Shown here piece by piece: positions 10,701 through 19,942 of a DNA stretch of 64,000 nt. Below the pieces are notes generated by a model. That model was not told the origin of the DNA and did not search any database. It worked only from the letters and a program-made list of their open reading frames with translations. A program made the position numbers and the translations under genes. How positions within the stretch are numbered: position 1 is the stretch's first letter; each line of letters opens with the position of its first letter. This DNA is from Pyronema omphalodes (taxonomy: Eukaryota > Ascomycota > Pezizomycetes > Pezizales > Pyronemataceae), in the NCBI GenBank assembly GCA_024516155.1, contig JAJJXM010000103.1:46122-110121 (forward strand). Reading direction: 5' to 3'.

Positions 10701-11430
10701 GGACGATTGGGTTGACTTGTTGCCAATGGCAGAGTTCGCCTACAACAACTCAGTAACCACCGCTACAGGACTTTCACCCTTTTATGCGAATTACGGTTAC
10801 AATCCCATTGCCAGCAACCCTACTGCTACGGCTGTGCGAAACCCCGCCAGCAAAGCATACGCCCACTGGATGCATACTGTGCATGAAGGAGGAAAGTTAT
10901 CCTTACAGAAAGCACAAGAAAGAATGAAAAAGTATGCAGACCTACAACGAAAGGAGGCCCCTACTTACCAAGTTGGAGACTTGGTTATGCTTGATGGACG
11001 ACATATCAAAACACGACGACCATCACATAAATTGGATCACAAACTTCACGGTCCCTTTCAGATTGAAAAAGTCATATCCCCAACAGCACTACGTCTCACA
11101 TTACCACGAAAATGGAAGATTCATAATGTCTTTCATATTTCCCTACTTGAGCCTTTCCACACCGGTACAAGAGCTCCACCAGACCCAAACAAAATACTTA
11201 GGGAAGCAGACGATGTTGAGGGAAGCGAGGAGTACGACATTGATGAAATTATGAGCAGTTACAAATCAGGAAACAGAGTACTTTACCTCGTTAAATGGCT
11301 TGGGTGGCCTAACAAGAAAGATTGGACGGCGGAACCCTTTGACAACTTTTCAGTAGGAGGCCAGGAAAAGCTAAGAGAATTCCATCTCAAGCATCCTGAT
11401 TCTCCGAGGGACTACCGACTCAAGGTTTAA
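7696..11430 (+). CDS. Element B Pol (protease-RT-RNase H-integrase-chromodomain)
   Basis: Full-length Pol, with no internal stop, probably made as Gag-Pol by -1 frameshifting at 7729-7735 rather than from the ATG at 7696. Numbering from 7696: protease DTGS about residue 99; RT with CVDYRG and catalytic YIDD about 437-440; RNase H from ETDASDF about 590. The integrase HHCC finger ends in C-X2-C (about 854-857). The catalytic triad is D887, D948 and E984, and the last two are 36 apart (D35E). The C-terminal chromodomain is about 1175-1230 (YDIDEIM, YLVKWLGW, WTAEPFDNF). In chromoviruses the chromodomain directs integration to chromatin marks. All catalytic residues are present. Confidence 0.95.
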   Translation: MGIGGRPEYGIGFLKSSREASPEEEMDTDALIGKCAGTKRKTTDSLQSTRTKSRRSDNGDAIPGTKELAPTPPHHGPRPIINMVLNWSKNQQRTVRVPLDTGSTAALLDKTFVHKFKIPTVKRDTPLQIRNFNNEIVAGAGVFFTVPFLLQHKSHFAAESFEVPPLDSDCDAILPYWWMAQHQPCNLWGDQTQISFTSSRCKEKCTKAQASAFSLQVDKHVLDHPEALILGHISSVSTTEELSEALQQVPEKFRGWINIMTKEAADRLPEHKPYDHAIDIKEGETPPWGPVYALNEVELETLREWLKDMLCTGKIRPSKSPAAAPILFVPKAHGRGLRLCVDYRGINKITIANRYPLPLMSELQDRVRGAKIFTKMDLKNGYHLIRIKEGDEWKTAFRCRYGLYEFLVMPFGLSNAPATFQDMMNHIFRDMLDQGVIAYIDDVLIYAETEEKHDELVKEVLKRLEENGLVISPEKCVWGQRKVEFLGYIISENGIEMAKDKVETVLIWEPPKSLKEVQGFLGFANFYRRFIKDFSRICRPLTESTKGDPKKWEWTVAMELAFDELKNRFTTAPILCHFDPRKVCIVETDASDFALGAVLSQKGDDGKLHPIAFHSRKFTPAEINYEIHDKELLAIVDSFKVWRRYLEGAMFTVEVYSDHQNLEYFTTTKVLNRRQARWAQELAGVDFKIYYRPGVKNGKPDALSRRPEFRPEKGGGEDHPITTILHKNHFASISSISSAGEGTSFIISSARLSSIPLVKWSAEFLKMVKEAGKLDQIYVEATKKIKEPLTIEDGILYRKEKLWVPKDLVNTVLESEHDSKIAGHFGQDKTIELIRRNFWWPRMEEGIINYVRSCMECQKDKKARHLKYGLLQPLELPYAPWQSIAMDFITDLPESNGCDQLWVVVDRFSKMAHFIPLQKDGNTTADLVRIFAKEIWKLHGLPTDIVSDRDSRFTSTTWKAFLGTLAIKPRMSTAFHPQTDGQTERLNQTIEAYLRSFVNHEMDDWVDLLPMAEFAYNNSVTTATGLSPFYANYGYNPIASNPTATAVRNPASKAYAHWMHTVHEGGKLSLQKAQERMKKYADLQRKEAPTYQVGDLVMLDGRHIKTRRPSHKLDHKLHGPFQIEKVISPTALRLTLPRKWKIHNVFHISLLEPFHTGTRAPPDPNKILREADDVEGSEEYDIDEIMSSYKSGNRVLYLVKWLGWPNKKDWTAEPFDNFSVGGQEKLREFHLKHPDSPRDYRLKV
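7729..7766 (+). promoter_or_regulatory. Element B -1 frameshift cassette
   Basis: G GAT TTT (7729-7735) is in gag register directly before the gag stop, followed by 5 nt (7736-7740). Then comes a hairpin: TCCTC 7741-7745 with GAGGA 7762-7766 and GGG 7748-7750 with CCC 7759-7761, a 2-nt bulge and an 8-nt loop. Pol is in the -1 frame and overlaps here. Confidence 0.7.
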
Positions 11431-11601
11431 GGCTTAATGTTTTTCCCCACGAGGTTTTCATTAGGTCGAGTTGGTAGTAGGATGTAGGGGCTGGAGGACT
11501 ACATCTATAATTGATCACTTAATCACTTGGCTGCGGCGAGGTGCGATCACAGAATGATGAACTACGAGCTTCGGGACGAAGCTTGAACAGGGGGGAGGTG
11601 G
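11431..11601 (+). other. Element B 3' untranslated region with polypurine tract
   Basis: No ORF lies between the pol stop and the LTR. The stretch ends in a purine-rich run (about 11588-11601, GGGGGGAGGTGG) directly against the 3' LTR, the expected plus-strand primer. Confidence 0.8.
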
Positions 11602-12978
11602 TGTCACACCCTATAATGTGTGAGAATAGAATAGGTATCATATATAACGCTATGGAGAATATGGCAAACTCGACAGGAGAATGAATAATTAGGTTAGTAT
11701 CCCGGGCCGGAACCCCCTAGAGGAGCTCCGGCTAGCCACGTCACGTGATTCGTGACTTTCCGATAGGACCTCACGAGGATCCCGGCCCGAGGCGTCGAAA
11801 CTATTATTCACTGTCAGTTTGGGAGGATTCAGGACGGAGAAGGGGGAAGGAAAAACTTACCTCAAGGGTGTCGACTTACCCTTGAGACAACTACAAACGA
11901 CGCTGATGGAGAAAGAAGAAGACGACGAAAGGTCACCTCCTTATACCTGAGGAGAGTTCGGCAATACACGGCTACGATAGGGGCTGCATAGGAACAGAGG
12001 ATTCCAGGAAAATGCAGATGCGGCGCAGGAGTGTCATCCGGTGTTACTAGTTGGGTGAACAGTGGGGCGAGAGATAAGGCAGAGTCCAGTCAGCGAACAG
12101 GAGTGGACTGCAGGACAAGGGTCAACAGTGCATCAGCATGAGACGACGTCCAGCAGGGAACCCCACTCAGGAAACCTGTTTGATGAAACTGATATGACTC
12201 GTCCTTGGGCCTAGAACTGCCAACTTGGAAACAATACGGCGGTTGCATCCACACCAGGGTGTGGCTGCGCGCAAGTGCGCGCAGGTGGGGCACATATGAC
12301 ATCACACAGGAATGAGACGGGGCAGTGCGCTCCGGTAGGGCATGGTATGCCTTATGATGTCAGTGACCTCTACTTGCAATCGAGATTCTCTAGGGAGATC
12401 TATGATGGCGCGACTCATACGAGAAATGACTCATGCGTCATTATCACAAGAGTTCATGCATGATGCAGTCAGACGGAGTTGCCCTCCGGTGTGACTCATA
12501 ACCCCAGCACCTCATTGGAAGGTGTGGTAGTACGGTGAGCTATTTCAAGGATTAATCTGACCAGGGCGAGCATTAAGCAAGTGAGCAATTAATTTAATTG
12601 CGTGCTTAGCATGATGCAAATGCGTCACAGCTTTGACCCATGTCTTACCTCCTAAGCTCAGTTTGGCAGTTGGTTCCCCAAGGAAGGCTGGGCGCACTTG
12701 TAGACGAAAGTCTATAAAAGACCCTATGTCTTCCCTCTGTCTCCTCCATCATGATCCATTGATCCTATACGCGACGATACACTATTTACACCAGCAAATA
12801 CCTCCGAAGACGACCCTTAAGTTTATTCGGCCTGTGATCGGTTAATTCTCTTCCTAGCTTATCTTTGGAATAAGTTCTTTTAGTTCTTGGGAACGAAGCG
12901 TCTGTCTACACCAGGACAGAAGACTTGAGATACAACCGGAAAAGCCTCTGCATAGTTAGGACTGTGCCCAGGTTCACA
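11602..12978 (+). repeat. Element B 3' LTR
   Basis: 1377 bp, same ends and signals as the 5' copy. It is followed by the second AACGG target duplication and by the rest of element A's integrase. Confidence 0.95.
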
Positions 12979-14021
12979 AACGGTTTGTACGCAATTGTCA
13001 TACCTGCAAACGTACTAAAGCCACAAGACACGCTCCCTTTGGTACCCTCAAACCTCTGCCCGTCCCACATCAACCTTGGCAAAGCGTTTCGGTAGACTTC
13101 ATCACTGGCCTTCCTCCATCCGATGGATACGATGCAATTTGTGCAGTTGTATGTCGACTGACGAAGCAACGGCACTTGATCCCCTGCCATACGACCATCA
13201 CAGCTCAAGGATTTGCTCAGGTCTTTGTGGATAACATTTTCCAATTGCATGGCCTGCCAGATGTTCTTATCTCTGATCGAGGACCACAGTTCATCGCCAA
13301 CTTCTGGAAATATCTTGCATCCTGTCTGGGGATCGAAACGGCAACAAGCACAGCATTCCACCCCCAGACAGACGGTCAAACAGAACGTATAAACGCCGTC
13401 ACCGAACAGTATCTGCGAGCTTACGTCTCCTACCTGCAGGACGACTGGACAAAGTACTTGTCCCTAGCTGAGTTTGCAGCAAACAACCAAGTATCCGATA
13501 CGACTACCCTCTCCCCGTTCTTTGCGATCTACGGCAGGCACCCAAAGTGCTCCTTCGAACTCAACATCAGAACCGATAACCCAGATGAAGTCAACGCTAA
13601 ACTAGTAGCAGAACGAATGTCACACATTCATGACGTTCTGCGATCGGAAATGAAGTACGCCCAGGCACGATATACAGAAGCGGCCGACCGGTCACGTGTA
13701 CCAGCCCCTGTGTTTAAACCCAACGATCTTGTCTGGCTAGACGCTCGCAACCTGCGCACCGAACGGCCATCACGGAAGTTGGAAAATAAGCACCTCGGCC
13801 GGTATCGTGTTGTCAGAGCCATTGGCACACATGCATACGAACTTGACATCCCCGGCACCATGAACCATCACCGGACATTTCCAGTATCACTACTCAACCC
13901 TGCCCAGTCGGATCCTTTGCCTGGACAAATACTACCGCCTCCCCTGCCTGTTGTTGTTGATGGTGAAGAGGAATGGTTCGTCGACGAAATACTTGACAGC
14001 CGGGTTAGACGAGGTCGCTTG
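12979..14021 (+). pseudogene. Element A pol, part 2 (integrase core, start of chromodomain)
   Basis: After removing B and one AACGG, the frame continues directly from 4050. It completes the HHCC finger (C-X2-C near 13000) and the integrase core: D in SVDFITGLP, D in ISDRGP at 13275-13277, and E in TDGQTER at 13383-13385. The last two are 36 residues apart, as in D35E. The C-terminal integrase region (LVWLDARNL) and the start of a chromodomain (VDEILDSR) follow. At 14021 the frame is cut by element C and resumes at 21869. Confidence 0.9.
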
Positions 14022-14791
14022 TGTCAAAATCCGGCTACACACGGCCGACAGGCGATACAACCGTCGGATTGCTATGCAATCGGGTTCGGCTCTGGACTTC
14101 TAGGTGAGTTAGTCGCGGGCTCAGGCAGTACTTACCTTGTACACAGGATGTCCCTGCAGCGTTGCCTCTGATAGAATCGTCGGATGGGGATCTGGGTGGG
14201 GGGATAGGTGGGTATTCGGGATGGGTAAGTATGTTGGGATGGGCTGGGTTTGCGGTCACGGTTTAGATGATAGAACTGCAGTGTGTAGATAGGATTGTGT
14301 AAATAGATGATTGATTGCGTACTAGACTAATGAAATACAAATGTCCCCTTATATACCTTTGTCCCTGTGCTCATGTGATTTCCCAACTTATCTGACCCGC
14401 AGATATTCCATCCATCATGAGACACCCTTCGCTCCACCGTGACTCCCAAAACCTAACTAAAACACAATACAAACATAAACCAAAACATAATACAAAACAT
14501 AACCAAAACATAATACAAAACATAACCAAAACATAATACAAAACATAAGCAGAACACAATACAAAACATAAGCAAAACATATTCCAAACCTCGAGGAAAC
14601 CCTCCTCGTTCCACCCCGCACTTACCCCCTTGTCCCTCGCTTAACCCTAACTCCTCTCGCCTAGCCCTAGCTCCACCTCTTCGCTTAAACCCTAACTGTG
14701 ACGTACGCCATCCCCAGCGTCACACCCACGAACCACAGCCCAGCTGTGGTTACAATCCCTCCCAGAAGCATATCCCTAGCGGTTCGTGACA
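14022..14791 (-). repeat. Element C 3' LTR
   Basis: 770 bp. On the minus strand it follows a purine-rich tract (about 14792-14806, GGAGGGGGGAG). Its first 107 bases encode the end of ORF3. Confidence 0.95.
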
Positions 14792-15623
14792 GTAGCTCCC
14801 CCCTCCAGGCCGAGACTCCGACGAGGCTTGTCTGAGGTTCCCCATGGGGACGAGGTCGGGGTTGTCGCTGCCGACGGCGATTGCGGTTCTGGCGGCGGCA
14901 TCTGCCGGATAGTCGTTGGCGGCGGGGAGAGTCTCCTCCGAAACCAGTGCTGGAGTGCTCCGGCAACGAGGACCCCTCGAATGGCGGTGGGGTGTGGGTC
15001 GGCGGTGGCACCTCTTCCTTTCCAGTGGGTGGTCCGTAGAAAGAGAGGTTTATTGCGAGTCGTTCGGGGTCCCTGTTGGGAGACATGAGGTAGACAGGGA
15101 CGTACCTCTTCTCCATCAAAGTCTCGCTCGAGGTTTCCGAGGCCAGCTCGGGTGCTGTTGGTGGCTGTTCCCCGTTGGGGTGTTGCTGGTCTTTCTCCGG
15201 GACGGGGGTCGGTTCATCTGGTGTCGGAGCGGGAGTTGTCGTGGAGCGGGCAGGCCCTGTGGCGCCGCATCTGGCTTCATGGCCGTCCATGTTAATCAGA
15301 AACCCACAGTCGTAGCAGACCCTCTTTCCTCGCTGCCAGGCCCGACAGGCCTTCCGAACGTCCAGATGTTTCCTCCTGATCACAGCCTCTAACTCGGGAT
15401 CCTGCGTCCGTCCGCAGTTGCATTCGTTGGTTCCTTCCCGCCCAGCGGTTGGAAAATAGTTGTAGTTTTCTTTCGATTGTCGATGTGTGGCGCAGTAGTC
15501 GTCGTAACAAAAGGTCCAGTGTTGGGCATCGTGTGGGGGATACGTGGTTGTCGGTGGTGGGGCGTCCTGGCGGTACCAGCCGCCGGAGTGTTGGTCGCTC
15601 TCGGGGTTTATGGGGCTAGCCAT
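14685..15623 (-). CDS. Element C ORF3: Cys/His-rich protein with hydrophobic C-terminal tail
   Basis: 312 residues, starting at an ATG in strong context (ACCATGG) 5 nt after the pol stop. It has no signal peptide. Residues about 30-115 hold a Cys/His-rich segment with possible metal ligands, including C-X2-C-X8-H-X3-C (CYDCGFLINMDGHEARC). A Pro/Thr/Ser-rich stretch and an arginine-rich run (about residues 240-265) follow. The last 30 residues are strongly hydrophobic with only a few residues after them (LGGIVTTAGLWFVGVTLG), as in a tail-anchored membrane protein. The reading frame crosses the polypurine tract and ends 107 bp inside the LTR. Position after pol recalls env genes, but no fusion peptide, furin site or glycoprotein pattern is evident. 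Function unknown; gypsy elements of fungi usually have no such ORF. Confidence 0.7.
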   Translation of the reverse strand: MASPINPESDQHSGGWYRQDAPPPTTTYPPHDAQHWTFCYDDYCATHRQSKENYNYFPTAGREGTNECNCGRTQDPELEAVIRRKHLDVRKACRAWQRGKRVCYDCGFLINMDGHEARCGATGPARSTTTPAPTPDEPTPVPEKDQQHPNGEQPPTAPELASETSSETLMEKRYVPVYLMSPNRDPERLAINLSFYGPPTGKEEVPPPTHTPPPFEGSSLPEHSSTGFGGDSPRRQRLSGRCRRQNRNRRRQRQPRPRPHGEPQTSLVGVSAWRGELLSRTARDMLLGGIVTTAGLWFVGVTLGMAYVTVRV

Positions 15624-18600
15624 GGTTCTTACAACCTTGGGGCCGGTTTTCTTGGGTAGGTTGTGTGAAATCGTCGGATAGCGTCGGGGGAATTCGTGAA
15701 GTTCTCCGATGGGTACCAAGTTCGGTCGGGATCAGGGAATCCCGTCCAACGTACACGATACTGGAGTCGGTTTCGATGATAGCGGGAATCAACTATCTCC
15801 TCCACTTCCCATTCCTCTTCGTCTTCAATAACAATTGGTGGGGGAGGAGGTTGGACGTGCCCGGGGATCGGTGTAAGGGTGGGTTGAGCCAGCTCGAGCA
15901 ATGAGATGTGGAATACGGGGTGTATTTTCACACTGGCGGGGAGATCCAATTTATACGCTCTTGTCCCCACTCGCTCGAGGATGGTGTATGGTCCCATCAG
16001 CTTGTAATCCAACTTGCTGGATGGGCGAGTTGTCTTCACGTTCTTCCTCCGCAACCACACCCTATCCCCCTCCCTGAGTACGGGATCCGGGTGTCTCTTC
16101 CGATTTGCCTGTTCTGCCTGGGCAGCCTGTGCATATCCGATTTCTGCCTGTAGTTCCCGGTGGAGGTTGGTGAGGGCTGAGACGTATTCCGCCACCTCCG
16201 GGAATCCTCCTTCTATTTTTCCTAGGCTGGGTGCGAACCGCGGATGATACCCATAATTCGCGAAAAAGGGGGTTACCTTTGTTGTCTCGGATTGAGTGTT
16301 GTTATAGCAAAACTCCGCCATTGGGAGTAGCTTTTCCCAGTCGTCCTGCTGGTAATTGCAGTACGCCCGCAGGTACTGTTCGAGGGTGGCGTTCGTGCGT
16401 TCGGTCTGTCCGTCGGTCTCGGGGTGGAATGCGGTGCTGAGCTTCTTTGACGTCCCCATTGACCCCATCACTCGCTTCCAAAACGTCGAGGTGAATAGAG
16501 ACCCGCGGTCGGAGACGATATCGTTAGGAAGTCCGTGGGCCCTGACCACATGCCTCAGGAACCCATCCGCCAGTTCCTTCGGCCCCAGCGTATCCGCACA
16601 GGCCACGGAGTGAGCCATCTTCGTGAACCGATCCACAATTACCCATAGGGCGTTGTTTCCTCCTCTTGACGGCAGTCCAGTGATAAAATCCATGGACACC
16701 GAATCCCACGGCCTCGATGGTGGCTGTAAGGGCTTCAGGAGCCAGAAAGGAGCGTGCCTAACTGGCTTAATCCTTTTGCAGGTATCGCAGTGGTCTACGT
16801 ATCGGTTGACATATTGGCGTTGCTGAGGCCAATAATAATTCCTACTGATTAGCTCCAAGGTCCTCGCCCGCCCTGGGTGTCCCGCAACGAGTGCATCATG
16901 GTGGTCATGTAGGAGCCGTAGCCGCAACTCGTGGTCGTCTGGTACCCATATCAACCCCTCATACAGCAACAGCCCCTCCCGTTCTTCGCAAAGTCCCAAT
17001 GCCACCTTCCGGTCTATCTTCTCCCCAGTTCGTAATTTCCTTAATATCTCCTGTATCTCCTGATCCTCCCTTGTTTTCTGTTGGATTTCTTTTAACAATT
17101 CCTCGTCGACCTGTATTTCCATGACCTCGGCAGAGTTGATCCAGAAGGTCTGCGGCGGCAAAAGAACTCGTTCCCTGTTCTGCCTGTGTTTCAGCTCCCC
17201 TTCCCAAGGAGAATCTCCTGATTCTCTCGATAGGATGTCGGGCTTTCCCGCCAGTTTGCCGGGTCGATACGTTATTGCGAAGTCGTAATTCGCCAACATT
17301 TCCGCCCACCTTGCCTGCCGTAGGTTAAGGTCTTTTTTTGTAGTCCAATATTCCAAATTTTGATGGTCCGTCAATATAGTAATCTTGTGTCGAGTATTCT
17401 TGCAGTAGGTACCCCATTTATTTAGCCCTTCAACTATGGCGAGGAGTTCTTTATCGTGTATATCGTAATTTAGTTCCGGGTCCTTCAGTTTGCGCGAGAA
17501 ATATCCCAAGGGATGTAGGATGCCTTGGTCGTCCGGCTGCGAGCAGACTGCTCCGATGGCGTAATCCGACGCATCTGTCTCCAGGGTTAAGGGTTTTGTG
17601 GGGTCAAAATGTCGTAGGATAGGTTCAGAAATCATTGCCCGTTTCAGCTGTTCGAATGCTGATTTAGCCGCGTCGTCCCATTTCCATGTTACATCCTTCC
17701 TCGTCAGTTTTGTAAGAGGCGCCGTAATCTTGCTAAAATCCCGGATAAACCTCCTATAGAAGTTGGCGAACCCCATGAAACTCTGGATTCCCTTTACGTT
17801 TGTCGGTTCCCTCCATTCTGCCACTGCTCTTACCTTCTCCGGATCCATCCTTATCCCCGTTGGTGAGATGATATATCCCAAGTACTCCGTCTCCGTGGTG
17901 TGAAACTCGCATTTTGAGGCCTTGAGCCTCAACTTTACCTTATCCACCCGTTCCAAAACCTTTCTCACATGTTGTTGGTGTTGCTGCAGATCATCCGAGT
18001 AGATGAGGATGTCGTCGAGGTATGCCAGACAGAAGATGTCTAGATAGTCGCTGAGGACCTCCTTCATCCACCTCCGAAAGGATGCTGGAGCGTTGGTAAG
18101 ACCGAATGGCATGACCAAATATTCAAAAAGACCGTATTTCGTCCGAAAAGCGGTCTTCCATTCGTCCCCCTTTGCGATTCACAGGTTATGATAGGCGTCC
18201 CGTACGTCGAGTTTTGTGTATATCTTTGCGTTGGATAGTCGATCCAACGCTTCCCCTATCAACGGGAGAGGTGTTCTATCTTTCACTGTGATCTCGTTAA
18301 GCCCCCGATAATCCACACAGAGTCTTAGTGTGCCATCCTTCTTTTTCACAAAATGAATCGGGGCCCCCGCCGGTGATGTTGAGCGGCGTATCCATCCCTT
18401 CTCCAGGCTCGTGTCCAAGTATTCTCTTAACGTTTTCAACCTTCCCTCGTCCAATGCTCGAAGGGGTTCGAATGGTGGAACCCCTCCCTTCACCAACGGA
18501 ATCCGATGGTCGTGATGGCGGTGTGGGGGTCGTCCCGACACTTCTTCCTTATCGAATACATGCAAGAAGTCGTGATATTCGACCGGAACAATGTCACCAG

Positions 18601-18639
18601 CCGAACGCGGGGTCGGTTCCTGCTGTTTGGCTGAACCCT

Positions 18640-19280
18640 GGGATACGGGTTCCCGAACGGAGCCATACTGCTCATCCTGTAGCGATCCCATGGCGGCGTA
18701 AGCGATCCAGTCAAAGTTTCCTTCCGATTCCTCCTCGTCTTCCCCATCTTCCTCGTTTCCATCGGCCTGCATTCGAAAAGGATCCTTTTCTGCACCATCC
18801 CGGATCCGTTTCCGTTCCTCCTTTATTTCTTCCCCTTCCTCGGGCTGCATTCGAAAAGGGTCGTTCTGTGCAGTTCCCCGGGTCCCTTTCCGTTCCTCCT
18901 TTTCTTCTTTCCCTTCGGGCTGCATTCGAAAAGGATCGTTTTGTGCAGCATCCCGGGACTCTTTCCATTGCTCCTTTTTCCCGTCCTTTTCCTCAGTCTG
19001 CATTCGAAAAGGATCGTTTTGTTCGCTACCTTCGATCTCTTTTCGTTCCTCCTCCTCCTGGTCCTTCTCGACCCTTATTTGAAGAGGATCACCTTGTCCG
19101 TCTTCCCAGGTTCCTTGTAGCTCCTCTTCTTCTTCGTCCTTTCCCATGTCCTCCTCGAACTCCCTTCGAAGGAGATCATCTTGTGCCCCGACTTGGACCC
19201 TTCCTTGTTGCTCCTCTTCCCCCTCTCTTTCCTGGTCCTTCCCGATCCTTCTTCGCCACGGCGCCGCTTCTTGTTCCTTT
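18640..19280 (-). repeat. Acidic tandem repeats inside C pol, between protease and RT
   Basis: About six degenerate units of 25-27 codons, each carrying a DPFRMQ-like core (cores near 19160, 19080, 19000, 18925, 18850 and 18770) followed by E/K-rich sequence. The same DPFRLQ motif opens the Gag protein of this element. Confidence 0.75.
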
Positions 19281-19893
19281 TTCCTCGTTCTACTTCCCCA
19301 GGTTTCCTTCCTTTCTTCCCAACTTGCTTCGCATATTCTTTCTTCCCTGGCTGCGGCCTGCGCAGTGTCCAGTCGATATTGCTGAATAGCGTCGTTTTCC
19401 GTTACCGTGGTCGCGTGAGGTGAGGTCGAGGTCCCTAGGCACCTCTTAGCGCAACGCGCCGAGTCGAACGTAACTCTTCCCTCGTTCCAGTCGATACTGG
19501 GGTTGTGCGTTCGGAGCCATGGAAGTCCCACAATGATAGGTGAGTTTCCAATCGTGATACAATGCAGCCGAATATCCTCCGGATGGTTGTTGATCTGTAA
19601 TCTTACCATAGCTTCGTGGGTGACTAGTCCACTAGCTATCTCTCGTCCGTCCACTGCCAACACCCTTCGTGGGACGTCCTTCTTTTTCAACGGAATCCCC
19701 ACCTTTTCCGCATATTCCTTATCGATGAAGTTCTCCGTCGCTCCACAGTCCACCATGGCCGTCGTGGTGTGTTCTCGATTATCTTTTCCTTTTATTACTA
19801 CTTTCAATATGATCTTTTCATCTCGCCGGTATGGCCCTACGCTCGATATCATGTAGGCTGGTTCCGGATTGTCTGGTTCGGCGGAACTCTTCG

Positions 19894-19942
19894 TCCCCAG
19901 AAGTCCACCTTGTTTTTTTACTCCTGGGGATCCTCTTTTCCC
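19894..19942 (-). promoter_or_regulatory. Element C -1 frameshift cassette
   Basis: On the minus strand GGGAAAA (19942-19936) is in X XXY YYZ register in gag (GCG GGA AAA). It is followed by 5 nt and a 10-bp stem with one G-T pair: TCCCCAGGAG (19930-19921) with CTTCTGGGGA (19903-19894). The 17-nt loop contains the gag stop. Confidence 0.82.

Larger units (their letters stand above)
4051..12978 (+). mobile_element. Complete Ty3/gypsy chromovirus B
   Basis: Two 1377-bp LTRs (TGTCACACCC...GGTTCACA) flank gag, pol and a polypurine tract. The target duplication AACGG lies at 4046-4050 and 12979-12983. I count about four differences between the LTRs (for example in the regions 4529/12080, 4648/12199, 5144/12695 and 5247/12798), so about 99.7% identity and recent insertion. 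Both ORFs are intact, so the element may be autonomous. Confidence 0.95.

Noticed and set aside
14786..15392. Two plus-strand ORFs of 100 and 158 codons
   Set aside because: Antisense to ORF3 of element C; G/V/R-rich mirrors of its proline-rich sequence.
18328..19389. 353-codon plus-strand ORF
   Set aside because: Antisense shadow of the acidic repeat region of element C pol; S/P/F-rich by codon mirroring and without homology.
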